Positions 34,837 through 46,530 of a stretch of 64,000 bases of DNA are shown piece after piece. The DNA is taken from positions 208,088 to 272,087 of the forward strand of contig JADLSH010000343.1 of NCBI GenBank assembly GCA_016169945.1, in the 5' to 3' direction. Each line of letters begins with the position of its first letter. Position 1 is the first letter of the stretch. The position numbers and the translations under genes are program-made. Below the pieces are notes generated by a model. That model ran no database searches. It saw only the letters and a list, made by a program, of their open reading frames with translations, and was not told the DNA's origin. The stretch comes from Trachythela sp. YZ-2020 (lineage: Eukaryota; Cnidaria; Anthozoa; Malacalcyonacea; Clavulariidae).

Positions 34837-36228
34837 CTAGTACTCCCCGTTTTCTAGAACAGCCAGCATCTCAGCAACATCGACGAACTTTTCACGGGGT
34901 TTTCCTAAATTGTTGCCTCGTTCAATTTCAGCTGCGTCAATTTTGCACCAGTCATCATAGCTTACAAAACCGATGTTTTTCTGCCTCACTAATTCTGCGA
35001 ATTCACCTGTTCTTGTTGAAATATTGCTGTCACTCAGACGAGGCAGATCTGCTAGTAATGTGGCGACGGTTTCGACACTATCAGCACGATTGGTACCAAT
35101 AATTCCAGAAGGTCCACGTTTAATCCAGCCAGAAGCGTAGAGCTTATTTTCTATCTCTCCGCTGTTATTGGTTACTCGGCCTTTATCGTTCGGAATGACT
35201 CCCCGTTTTGAATTCAGAGGAACGCCGCTTATTCCTTGTCCAAGATAACCGATGCTACGAAAGCATAGTCCGCAATCTATCTGGGTTGTAGATTCAGTTG
35301 CCTGAGCAGATTGTTTGAAAGCGTCACCAGTCAGTTCATTTCTGACAAATGAAATGCTTTCAAGCTGTTGTGAACCATTGAGTTCAGTTGGGCTTAACAA
35401 AAAGTGAAAGTGGATTTCGCGTGAAGCCGTACCGGCAGTATTCTGGCTGAAACTCTGGAATGTTTCGTAAGATCTGGCGGCGTTGTCATTCGCCTTATCC
35501 GCTAATTCGATCGTGTCCTGAGTGTTTAAAATAAATCCATCAGGATTAACAATAGCGGCACAATCAGGAAGTTCGCCCAACTCTTTGAGCTCGCGGTTGG
35601 TAAATTTTGCCTGCGCTGGGCCACGCCTGCCGACCACATGGATCTGGCGTACCTGGCTAGTGGCCAGAAGATCCAGTGCATGTTCTGTAATATCCGTTTT
35701 GCGAAGATCATCAACAGGTTTTGCAAGTACGCGGCAAACATCAGCAGCGACGTTGCCCTGACCAATAATCACGGCTGTTTCGTTTGATAGATCGAATTTA
35801 TAGTCGCGATAAGCAGGATGCCCGTTATACCAGGCCACAAATTCTGTCGCTGTATGTGAACCGGTTAAGTCTTCGCCCGGGATGCCAAGACGTCGATCAG
35901 TTTCTGCACCTGAGCAAAAAATCACTGCATGATGAGTGGCTTTTAATTCATCTACCGATAGATCTTTACCTACCTCAAGATTCCCATAAAAATGGATATT
36001 CGGATCCTGAGCAATCTTGTGAAATAGCAGGTTAACTTGTTTCAGTTTCGGGTGATCAGGTGCTACACCATAACGCACCAGGCCAAAAGGAGTGGGTAGC
36101 TTTTCGATCATGTTTACCTGAACATGATGCTCGGATTTAACCAATGCCTCAGCCGCGTAAAAACCGCTGGGGCCACTACCAACAACCGCAACCTTTAGTA
36201 GTCTTTCTTCAGTTCCTAATGAGGTCAC
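34837..36228 (-). CDS. Adrenodoxin reductase-type ferredoxin-NADP reductase
   Basis: A 463-residue FAD/NADPH enzyme of the FprA/adrenodoxin reductase family, which moves electrons between NADPH and a ferredoxin. VAVVGSGPSGFYAAE (13-27) is the FAD Rossmann loop; PTPFGLVRYGVAPDHP follows; VIIGQGNVAADVCR is the NADPH loop; VVGRRGPAQAKFTNRELKEL and the late GWIKRGPSGIIGTN are diagnostic. Its partner ferredoxin gene lies 18 bases upstream on the same strand, so the two form an operon. Confidence 0.93.
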   Translation of the reverse strand: MTSLGTEERLLKVAVVGSGPSGFYAAEALVKSEHHVQVNMIEKLPTPFGLVRYGVAPDHPKLKQVNLLFHKIAQDPNIHFYGNLEVGKDLSVDELKATHHAVIFCSGAETDRRLGIPGEDLTGSHTATEFVAWYNGHPAYRDYKFDLSNETAVIIGQGNVAADVCRVLAKPVDDLRKTDITEHALDLLATSQVRQIHVVGRRGPAQAKFTNRELKELGELPDCAAIVNPDGFILNTQDTIELADKANDNAARSYETFQSFSQNTAGTASREIHFHFLLSPTELNGSQQLESISFVRNELTGDAFKQSAQATESTTQIDCGLCFRSIGYLGQGISGVPLNSKRGVIPNDKGRVTNNSGEIENKLYASGWIKRGPSGIIGTNRADSVETVATLLADLPRLSDSNISTRTGEFAELVRQKNIGFVSYDDWCKIDAAEIERGNNLGKPREKFVDVAEMLAVLENGEY

Positions 36229-36246
36229 TATTAATATCCCAGGTTC

Positions 36247-36558
36247 TCAATATCCTAGTTCAGCTTTCCTCGCAAGTGCCGTTTCTTTGGGTTCTTGTTT
36301 GCTGGTAACGAGAGGGAGTTCTGCTGCTCGCGCTGCATTTACCTCTATCCACTCTTCGTATTCATCTGGCATATCCACAACATCGTATATGGCATGGACA
36401 GGACAGGCGGGGATACACGCGCTGCAGTCAATACAAAGATCGGGATCAATATAGAGTCGCTCGTCATCTCCATGGAAGCAGGCAACGGGACAGGTTTCTA
36501 TGCAGTCTGTGAAACGGCAGCCAACACATTTATCAGTCACAATATGAGGCATATTCAA
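36247..36558 (-). CDS. 7Fe-type ferredoxin (FdxA-like)
   Basis: A 103-residue ferredoxin. The N-terminal cluster-binding series CVGC-x4-C-x3-CP (11-24 region) and CIDCSACIPACP (about 42-53) give one [3Fe-4S] and one [4Fe-4S] cluster as in FdxA. The C-terminal extension is family-typical. The reductase gene lies immediately downstream (18 bases), so this ferredoxin likely carries its electrons. Divergent to fadB. Confidence 0.9.
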   Translation of the reverse strand: MNMPHIVTDKCVGCRFTDCIETCPVACFHGDDERLYIDPDLCIDCSACIPACPVHAIYDVVDMPDEYEEWIEVNAARAAELPLVTSKQEPKETALARKAELGY

Positions 36559-36890
36559 ATATCCTATTGGTTATCCAACTTGGGCATGTAAGCAATAGCG
36601 GGGCTATTGAGAAGATTTGTACCCCAAGGGCACTTCCTTCGAGGCGCAGCGCAGTTAATGTCGGATCTTGGACTCTCTAGTTGCAATAAAAGCAATGAAT
36701 TAATCAAGATACTCCTAAGGAAAAGTTATGCAACCTGTTTTAGCTATCGTCACCACAATAATAATATACTCCAAATACCTCTAATATCAATTCGACAGGA
36801 ACCTTGTTCCAGCTTGAACGCCTAATGAATAAATCCCTCGTTGCGCTACACTAGTACTTATCCGTTCAAATCAAATGACAGGAGAAAAAT
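36559..36890. promoter_or_regulatory. Divergent ferredoxin-fadB promoter region
   Basis: 332 bases between the ferredoxin gene and fadB. From 36764 to the fadB ATG the sequence matches a second block at 34479-34618 (see that entry), so it is probably the fadB leader and promoter. CAGGAG stands 6 bases before the ATG. I cannot recognise a FadR/PsrA operator. Confidence 0.5.
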
Positions 36891-40243
<3,353 letters not shown>

Positions 40244-42161
40244 TTTTGTATTTTTAATTGCGTGTCAATACTGGTACTTCATCATCCCCAGCGCACTGTC
40301 TTTACTATTAAATATTATATTATTTCGCAGCAAGATTAATGCAAACAAGATAAGAAGAGTATCGGTCGTCGTCCGATCCTTCCAACCTAGAATTTGCCTC
40401 AAAGCGAAAACGGCACATAAATAGTTTCAGCGTTGTGGTCGTTACGCTACCATCAAATAATCGCTTCAACTTGGTAACTATTCAACAGAAATGATAAAAC
40501 ATAAGAAAGATACGTGATTCTAATAACAGTTAGTTTTAAAACTGAGAAAGTGATGATCCGTACGTTCCGCCCGCTCATCATCATCTCACGATGCTGTTTA
40601 AACGATTGTGAATACTATAGGCATCATGTCATGAGAGAAATTAGTGTTAAGTTGCGATACTGTTGTTCGCTCGCCATTGTCGTCTTGCTCTTCACCTGAT
40701 AGTTACCCGTCATGATAGCAGCCAGTAATATCTATGATATACGCCGCGCGAATGCAATGTCACTGAGTTAACTTGTTCGACATTTTAAAGAAGTATTATG
40801 TCATGATCGCAGATAGGTAAAACATTGATGTGTTACGCCTTCCGCTTCACCACCTGCTCCGCGTCCCAGTTGCTTCCAACTTCTGAAAGTCCCCAAATGA
40901 TTGAATGATTATATATAACGTTACAATTTTTAACACACTGCAAGAGTGATGAGATTCGTTTCACGCTTCACTAAAGTTGTTAATGTTATACACTTGTTTA
41001 AAGAGCGAATCACTAACAGAATGAGTCCGCCATCGTCACCAGTCCAATCTGTCAGAGTGCTGCCACGCGCCACCCCCGTCCCCTGTCTTTCTGAACTGTC
41101 CGTCGCAGGTATATGATTAGTTTAAGAATAGATGATTTAGAACTGGCGTCACAGTAGAAAGCTACGCCCGTATCAATATTTAGCAAAAGAATGCAGAGCA
41201 ATGATATGTTACACCTGAAGATTGATAGTCGCAGATTGTTTATTATTATTTATAACATATTTAAAGTTTAACAAGCAACAACGAAACATAATATGACTTA
41301 TGATAAAAGTTTATATCATACAGCCCGTTCTTTCCAACGTCCTCCTATTCTTTCCCTGATGTCAGCATATTTGATACTACAAGCAAATAAAGCCTTAATA
41401 GCACTAACAATATGATTAACACACCCATCAGCTTCCGCTTCCGCCCACCTGCCCACACACTCTATCATCGCCCACATCGTCTCAACAAAGATTTTTATAT
41501 AGAAATAACAGATTCGAGAAAGAATACCCAAACGCGCGCCCACCGCCCCCAACATCACACTTATAATATAGGTAGTACGTGATGACACATCAGGTAGCCT
41601 GACGCCTACTGAGGACAAAGAATAGGTGAATGCAAAGAATGAGTTTAATGACATGACTTCAGCTCACTGTCCATGCATCTGTCCCATCCCACTGCCCCTC
41701 ATCCTGCAAAGTCATATACCTATATAGCTGAGTGATACCTTCTACCATCATATATGATATATATTTATGTTTGAACACAATCACAGATAACGAAGTTATC
41801 TATAGTGAATCAAAACATGCAGGAAAGATATATAAAAAAAAGTATGTTAACAAACATATTTAAAACAATGAGTCATGCATATATGCTTTACAATACTACA
41901 AAGCTATATTTGAGCCCATATTACTAAGAGCTATGAGGCTGTCCGCTAGTTGAAGCTCCATATCAGAAGTATCATTTAGTATAAACAACATCATGTCAAC
42001 TGTGAACGCTGCTCAAAATACTAACTATTATGATCTCTTTGTGTGGTATCGTTGCTTGCTTGAGATATTATAACATACTAGCCACCTGGCCGATCATTAT
42101 CATACGTAAAATCGTGGATTTGTCATTGATACACTAATTGAAATAATCAAACCAGTGTTGG
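40244..42161. other. 1.9-kb region without a recognisable gene
   Basis: Between fadA and an IS3 remnant I find no recognisable protein or RNA gene. Only small frames occur (61 codons at 40514-40699; 112 codons minus at 41316-41654), neither with a familiar fold or good ribosome site. The stretch alternates between AT-rich parts (40900-40935, 41235-41320, 41725-41900) and pyrimidine-rich parts (40838-40895, 41035-41105, 41420-41560, 41665-41705), which share a loose C-rich character. The base composition and texture are unlike the rest of the window. Confidence 0.5.
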
Positions 42162-42561
42162 GTGCAATTAAGGATGGCCATTGTGCAGCGTCGGCTAATA
42201 TATTACAGGATAAAACTTATTTTAAGTTATCGTGTAAATAAGACAGAGGGCGTATATCAGCCGTTCCCAGCTCAATATTGTGCTGTTGGAAACCTTGCCA
42301 AGTACGGGACCGACATGATAAATAAGAAAGATTGTTGGGATAATGCAGTGGCTGAAAGCTTTTTTAATAACCTGAAGAATGAGCTGATTTACCACCAACG
42401 TTATCAGACGAGAGAGGAGGCAAAAGCGGCTATCTTCGATTACATAGAAATTTTTTATAACCGACAACGCATTCATCAAACATTAGGCTATCAATCGCCT
42501 AATGATTTTGAAACAATGAATGCTGCTTAATTAACCTGTCCGTTGTTATGGGGGTAGTTCA
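42162..42561 (+). mobile_element. IS3-family transposase remnant with right terminal repeat
   Basis: From about 42264 to the stop at 42530 the frame matches the C-terminus of an IS3-type OrfB transposase: QYCAV near 42270, then KKDCWDNAVAESFFNNLKNE, YQTREEAKAAIFDYIEIFYN and QRIHQTLGYQSP. The catalytic Glu (AESFF) is present but the DD residues lie upstream and are missing. After the stop comes CCTGTCCGTTGTTATGGGGG + TAGTTCA (to 42561), the typical right end of such elements. No matching left end is visible upstream, so the element is truncated. Confidence 0.82.
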
Positions 42562-42576
42562 GGTCTTTGATTTATG
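42560..42576. repeat. Left 17-bp inverted repeat of the RAYT unit
   Basis: CAGGTCTTTGATTTATG at 42560-42576 is the exact inverse complement of CATAAATCAAAGACCTG at 43460-43476, so the RAYT gene is flanked by matching termini. Confidence 0.85.
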
Positions 42577-42631
42577 ATTATTCTATTGCTGTGCTTATGA
42601 TAGATTAATCATTAAAAAAAGGAGTGTGACG

Positions 42632-43477
42632 ATGGCGAGACCACTAAGGCTTGAATTTGCTGGCGCGTTATATCACGTTACTTCACGTGGAAATCGCCAG
42701 GAAGCGATCTATGAAACAGACATCGATCGAGAAATATTTTTATCTGTCTTATCAGTCGTCTGTGAGCAATACAACTGGGTGTGTCATGCCTACTGTTTAA
42801 TGGATAACCACTATCACCTATTAGTGGAAACCCCTGATGCCAATCTCTCTAAGGGAATGCGTCAGCTCAATGGTGTATACACGCAGTCCTTTAATCGCAC
42901 CCATCATCGTGTGGGTCATGTCTTCCAAGGCCGATACAAAGGGATCTTGGTTGATAAAGACAACTACCTATTGGAACTGGCCCGCTACATAGTACTAAAT
43001 CCAGTTCGTGCAGGGATGGTCCGGTCTGCGAGAGAGTGGCCCTGGAGTAGCTATCGTGCAACCGTGGGACAAAAATCCAAACCGAGATGGTTAAACACGG
43101 ACTGGTTGTTAGCTGGGTTTGGCCGGCGAAAGTCTCACGCCATCGATGCTTACAAACGTTTCATTAGTGTAGGTAAAGGCCAACCCTCACCGTGGGCACA
43201 GTTGAGGAACCAGGTTTATTTAGGGGATGAAGCGTTTGTGGCTTCAATGCAAGGACGGATAGATGGAGATAAAGAACTAAGTGAAATCCCCTCCTCACAG
43301 TGCAGAGCGATGCCGAGGGAACTGTCTTATTATGCTGAGAAGTACAAGGAACGCAATGAGGCGATAACCGTTGCGTATGCGAGTGGTGGCTATAGTTTAA
43401 AAGAAGTGGGAGATCATTTTGGGTTACATTATTCCACGGTGAGTGGCATTATTAAGAACCATAAATCAAAGACCTGA
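42632..43477 (+). CDS. REP-associated tyrosine transposase (RAYT, Y1_Tnp family)
   Basis: A protein of about 281 residues starting at MARPLRLEF; ATG at 42632 with GGAG 11-13 bases upstream. It has the HUH/Y1 transposase core: ALYHVTSRGNRQ, then HAYCLMDNHYHLLVETP (the HUH pair HYH), FNRTHHRVGHVFQGRYK, and RYIVLNPVRAGM. The catalytic Tyr is expected downstream of HUH, in the NYLLELARYI helix. The C-terminal ~60 residues form a DnaA/KorB-like HTH (YSLKEVGDHFGLHYSTVSGII). RAYTs cut and join palindromic REP repeats. Inverted repeats flank the gene. Confidence 0.9.
   Translation: MARPLRLEFAGALYHVTSRGNRQEAIYETDIDREIFLSVLSVVCEQYNWVCHAYCLMDNHYHLLVETPDANLSKGMRQLNGVYTQSFNRTHHRVGHVFQGRYKGILVDKDNYLLELARYIVLNPVRAGMVRSAREWPWSSYRATVGQKSKPRWLNTDWLLAGFGRRKSHAIDAYKRFISVGKGQPSPWAQLRNQVYLGDEAFVASMQGRIDGDKELSEIPSSQCRAMPRELSYYAEKYKERNEAITVAYASGGYSLKEVGDHFGLHYSTVSGIIKNHKSKT
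43460..43476. repeat. Right 17-bp inverted repeat of the RAYT unit
   Basis: CATAAATCAAAGACCTG overlaps the last codons of the RAYT gene (stop TGA at 43475-43477). It mirrors the left repeat at 42560-42576. Confidence 0.85.
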
Positions 43478-43804
43478 CTCCGGCCTACGACCGACCGCCT
43501 CAATGATGTACCGTTTGTACCTATTAGTGAGGGTGATTTATCGACCTTATCTCCAGACTGTGAAGCACCTGTGGGTGATCTAAAAGCTTATGCTATAAGG
43601 GCAATTACTTATAAACGACCCAAAGTCTCTGTTGGAATTAGCGATGAGGGGCTTGTAGTAACGAGAACAGTTTTTTACGGCGAACAGTTATCATTGCCTT
43701 CTGATGATACGTACTATATCCCTTTGAAGAAGAGCCCGGTTATCATATTTTATAAGTCAGAACCTGTTGATGTCGTCCCTACCCTGTTTCATTTCCCTAA
43801 ATAA
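43478..43804 (+). pseudogene. Truncated ORF of unknown function after the RAYT unit
   Basis: An open frame without a start codon or ribosome site runs from the RAYT stop to 43804. From about TDRLNDVPFVPISEGDL it continues to YYIPLKKSPVIIF and PTLFHFPK. GTG codons (43571) are possible starts but not supported. It looks like the 3' end of an unrecognised gene cut by the RAYT or IS insertion. Confidence 0.5.
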
Positions 43805-44090
43805 ATATGGAGCAGTAATTCAAATATAAGGATCATGTCTTACAGCAACACAAAGCACTGGGTCAGATACGAGGTCTTGCAATCAAGCACAATAATAGGG
43901 GAGTTAGGAATTATAGTTAAAAAGGGGTAGTTTAGAGCCCTTTTTATTATGTTTAGAATTTGTTTCCGGGTGTAGACTTAAACGCGGCCAGTAGACAAGT
44001 GGATTCCTCAGGGTCAGAGCCCTTTTAATAGAGTAAGCCAATTAGCAATGTTAGCGAATTATTAGTAAGACACTAATAGGGGAAGGAACT
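43805..44090. other. Intergenic region with RAYT-related short repeats
   Basis: About 290 bases. GGGTCAGATACGAGGTCTTG (43860-43879) resembles the CAGGTCTTTG part of the RAYT inverted repeats, and GGGTCAGAGCCCTTTT occurs at 44010. No gene seen. The AraC gene's Shine-Dalgarno GGAAGGA lies at the right end. Confidence 0.4.
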
Positions 44091-45203
44091 TTGTTTAGCA
44101 CCGAAGGTATATATTTGGCAGCAATTATACAGGGCCTGTTTCAAATTTCTGTATTGATTTTTATTCAACGTGGTGACCGGCGTGCGAATCAAATGCTAGC
44201 ACTTCTGGTGGGACTGCTTGTTCTGTCATTATGGAATCTGTATACCTATTTTCTGGATTTACCTGCCTACTGGCGTATTCTTGATTTTGACGACTGGTAC
44301 TCGATTTTTTTCTGGGGACCGGTGATGTACTTTTACGTTGGCATGATCTCCAAGCAGGTTCAACTGACCGGTGCAATCTTACTCCGTCATTTTTCACTCG
44401 GTATCTTCCTTTTTATAAGCGGAATCACGGTGCAGATTCTGAACTCAAAAGGGCTGTTGTCACAATCTCATGCTGACCTGATCAGCAATATACGATTATT
44501 GGTTTTCTATATACAGATGAGCCTGTATTTTTTGATGAGTTTTCAGTTGCTTAAATCGTATAACTTGAAAATACGTGATCGCTTTTCGTCGATAGATGAA
44601 ATGAACCTTTCCTGGTTACAACGACTGATTAGTATATTTGCAATAATGATCGCTGTGGATATGTGCATCACAGTACCTTCTGTTTTAAAAGGTACTGCGG
44701 TCATTCCCTATATCGAATACTATCTATTTGCTGAGGCAGTTACTATTTTTGCTATCGGTTATTTCTCGTTACTGCATACAGAGACATTATTTCGAAATAT
44801 AAAACCGAAATACGAAAGTTCTCCACTAGACAATCAACTATCACAGGATCTGACGACTAAGCTCAAGGCTGTCATGCAGGACTCAGAGCCCTATAAAAAC
44901 AACGACCTTAAACTCGACGATCTTGCGCAGCTAGTCGGAGTGAGTCCGTACTATCTATCGCAAGTTATCAATGAGCAGTGCGAAAAAAACTTCTACGATT
45001 TTATTAACGAATATCGGGCCAGATCTGCCGCTGAACTTTTAACCATCGACCAAAATATCAACATCTCTCAAGTTGCCTACAGTGTGGGATTCAACAATCG
45101 AGTTTCATTCAATAAAGCATTTAAAAAACACACAGGGATGACCCCATCGCAATATCGACGGAGTCAAAATCAGACCTATCAGGATCATAAAGAAAGTGTA
45201 TAA
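44091..45203 (+). CDS. Membrane-anchored AraC-type transcription regulator
   Basis: A 370-residue regulator in two parts. Residues 1-240 hold about seven hydrophobic helices (LAAIIQGLFQISVLIF, MLALLVGLLVLSLW, FFWGPVMYFYVG, LGIFLFISGITVQIL, LLVFYIQMSLYFLMSF and others), a sensory membrane domain. The C-terminal ~110 residues are the AraC double HTH: LDDLAQLVGVSPYYLSQVIN, FYDFINEYR, ISQVAYSVGFNNRVSFNKAFKKHTGMTPSQYR. Start TTG with GGAAGGA just before it. The exported lipoprotein gene follows 122 bases downstream. Confidence 0.88.
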   Translation: MFSTEGIYLAAIIQGLFQISVLIFIQRGDRRANQMLALLVGLLVLSLWNLYTYFLDLPAYWRILDFDDWYSIFFWGPVMYFYVGMISKQVQLTGAILLRHFSLGIFLFISGITVQILNSKGLLSQSHADLISNIRLLVFYIQMSLYFLMSFQLLKSYNLKIRDRFSSIDEMNLSWLQRLISIFAIMIAVDMCITVPSVLKGTAVIPYIEYYLFAEAVTIFAIGYFSLLHTETLFRNIKPKYESSPLDNQLSQDLTTKLKAVMQDSEPYKNNDLKLDDLAQLVGVSPYYLSQVINEQCEKNFYDFINEYRARSAAELLTIDQNINISQVAYSVGFNNRVSFNKAFKKHTGMTPSQYRRSQNQTYQDHKESV

Positions 45204-45325
45204 CAGGAAACCGCTCGAATCGATGTAAATCTAGGTCAAGATTACCGAAGCACAACAGTATTCCTCTTACTATTCCAAGCGCCAAAGCAATCAAATTGGC
45301 CCAACCGAAATTAAGTGAGGATATA

Positions 45326-46150
45326 ATGAAAAATATAAAATTAACATTGGCTGTTGTTATGATCATGGCACTTGGTATATCAGCATGTGCCGCATCGGAG
45401 AAAAAAGTGATCGAGGCGGGGGGTACTCGTTTGAGTGGTGCGCAAACAACAGATTATATTACTGATAAGACTGAAAAATGGTCTAGTGGCGGGGCGTATT
45501 ATAATCCCAATGGTACGCTTGAAGTCATCTGGAAAGGTCGCAGCTTGTCAGGCCCATATACAGTGGCCGATGACGGCAATGTCTGTTACAAAATTCCTGG
45601 CTGGGGGAAGGTATGTCATTTCTATATGAATGATAATGGGGCGATCGTAATGATCTATAATGGACAAAATTCGGGTGTTCAAGAGATAGAGAACGGAAAC
45701 CAGCTTTCTGATATCTCACTGGCCAGTGACTCTAAAGCTAAAGTAGCCGATAAATATATGGAAGCCTATGCCGACTTTGATATAAAAAAGCTCAAAACAT
45801 TTTATTCAGAAGATGCCGTCTTTATTGACCCAACGTCGGAAGTATGGGGAGAGGATGCCTGGATCATGAATGGTAAAAATAAGATTATCGAGAAAATGAC
45901 ATCTTATTTCTCTGATTTTGATAAAGCATCAGCAACGTACTATGTAAGGGATAAATACGAATCAGCAGAGCACACAGTATACGCTGGAAAGGTAAAATAC
46001 TCTTTTGTAACTAAAGGTGCTTTGGAAACGACCTGCACGTTGATAACTACCATCATTTCAACCAAGGATGGCAAGGTAATCGAACATCGGGACTATCTCG
46101 ATTATGACAAACTTGAAGCTTCCTTAAAAGTCGGTGATCAAGACTGCTAA
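45326..46150 (+). CDS. Lipoprotein with DUF995-like and SnoaL/NTF2-like domains
   Basis: A 274-residue exported protein. The lipobox is LGISAC (Cys21 of the ATG at 45326; AGTGAGGATA precedes it). The N-terminal domain resembles DUF995: GTRLSGAQTTDYITDKTEKW, NPNGTLEVIWKGR, WGKVCHFY. The C-terminal domain (about 138-270) has the NTF2-like opening VADKYMEAYADFDIKKLKTFYSEDAVFIDPTSEVWGEDAW of SnoaL-like proteins. Downstream of the membrane AraC regulator, its likely controller. Function unknown. Confidence 0.75.
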   Translation: MKNIKLTLAVVMIMALGISACAASEKKVIEAGGTRLSGAQTTDYITDKTEKWSSGGAYYNPNGTLEVIWKGRSLSGPYTVADDGNVCYKIPGWGKVCHFYMNDNGAIVMIYNGQNSGVQEIENGNQLSDISLASDSKAKVADKYMEAYADFDIKKLKTFYSEDAVFIDPTSEVWGEDAWIMNGKNKIIEKMTSYFSDFDKASATYYVRDKYESAEHTVYAGKVKYSFVTKGALETTCTLITTIISTKDGKVIEHRDYLDYDKLEASLKVGDQDC

Positions 46151-46370
46151 TAAATACCAGTGCTTGTCGCCGAGCCTTCACTTTCTCGACACTTAAGTCA
46201 TGAATAAGTTGACAGTTAGGATCGTACCGACAGGCGCTGATCAGTGAAGTGAATGAAAATTGGATATACGAGTCAAAGTACAGGCTAATTTATAGCTACG
46301 GTTATGTGCGAGTTCTCGGTATAAGGTCTTGTAATGCCATCCAAGGATATCGGCAATGGCACGCAGCAAG

Positions 46371-46424
46371 AAAGGAGTCGGTGTCAGAGAATAATTCTCA
46401 TTACTTTCTGACACCGCCTCCTTT
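46371..46424. repeat. Long perfect-stem inverted repeat
   Basis: AAAGGAGTCGGTGTCAGA (46371-46388) pairs with TTCTGACACCGCCTCCTTT (46406-46424) with one mismatch, and GAGAATAATTCTC forms an inner dyad. It resembles the GGTGTCAGA palindromes associated with RAYT families more than a terminator, since no T-run follows. Confidence 0.75.
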
Positions 46425-46530
46425 TGTTCCGTGCAAACAATAATCTCCGATGTTTCCCATAGAGTTGCTCCAGGCCATTAGGTTACGGATAATGTACGTT
46501 CCCGCAACCCGACGTTATGAGGATTTATCT

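Noticed and set aside
40514..40699. 61-codon plus-strand frame in the gene-free region
   Set aside because: No ribosome site, no recognisable protein.
40244..42161. Possible integron or attC array in the gene-free region
   Set aside because: I looked for RYYYAAC/GTTRRRY core-site pairs and cassette-like spacing and found no consistent pattern or integrase.
46249..46443. 64-codon frame before the GAPDH gene
   Set aside because: It runs through the hairpin at 46371-46424 and has no family resemblance.
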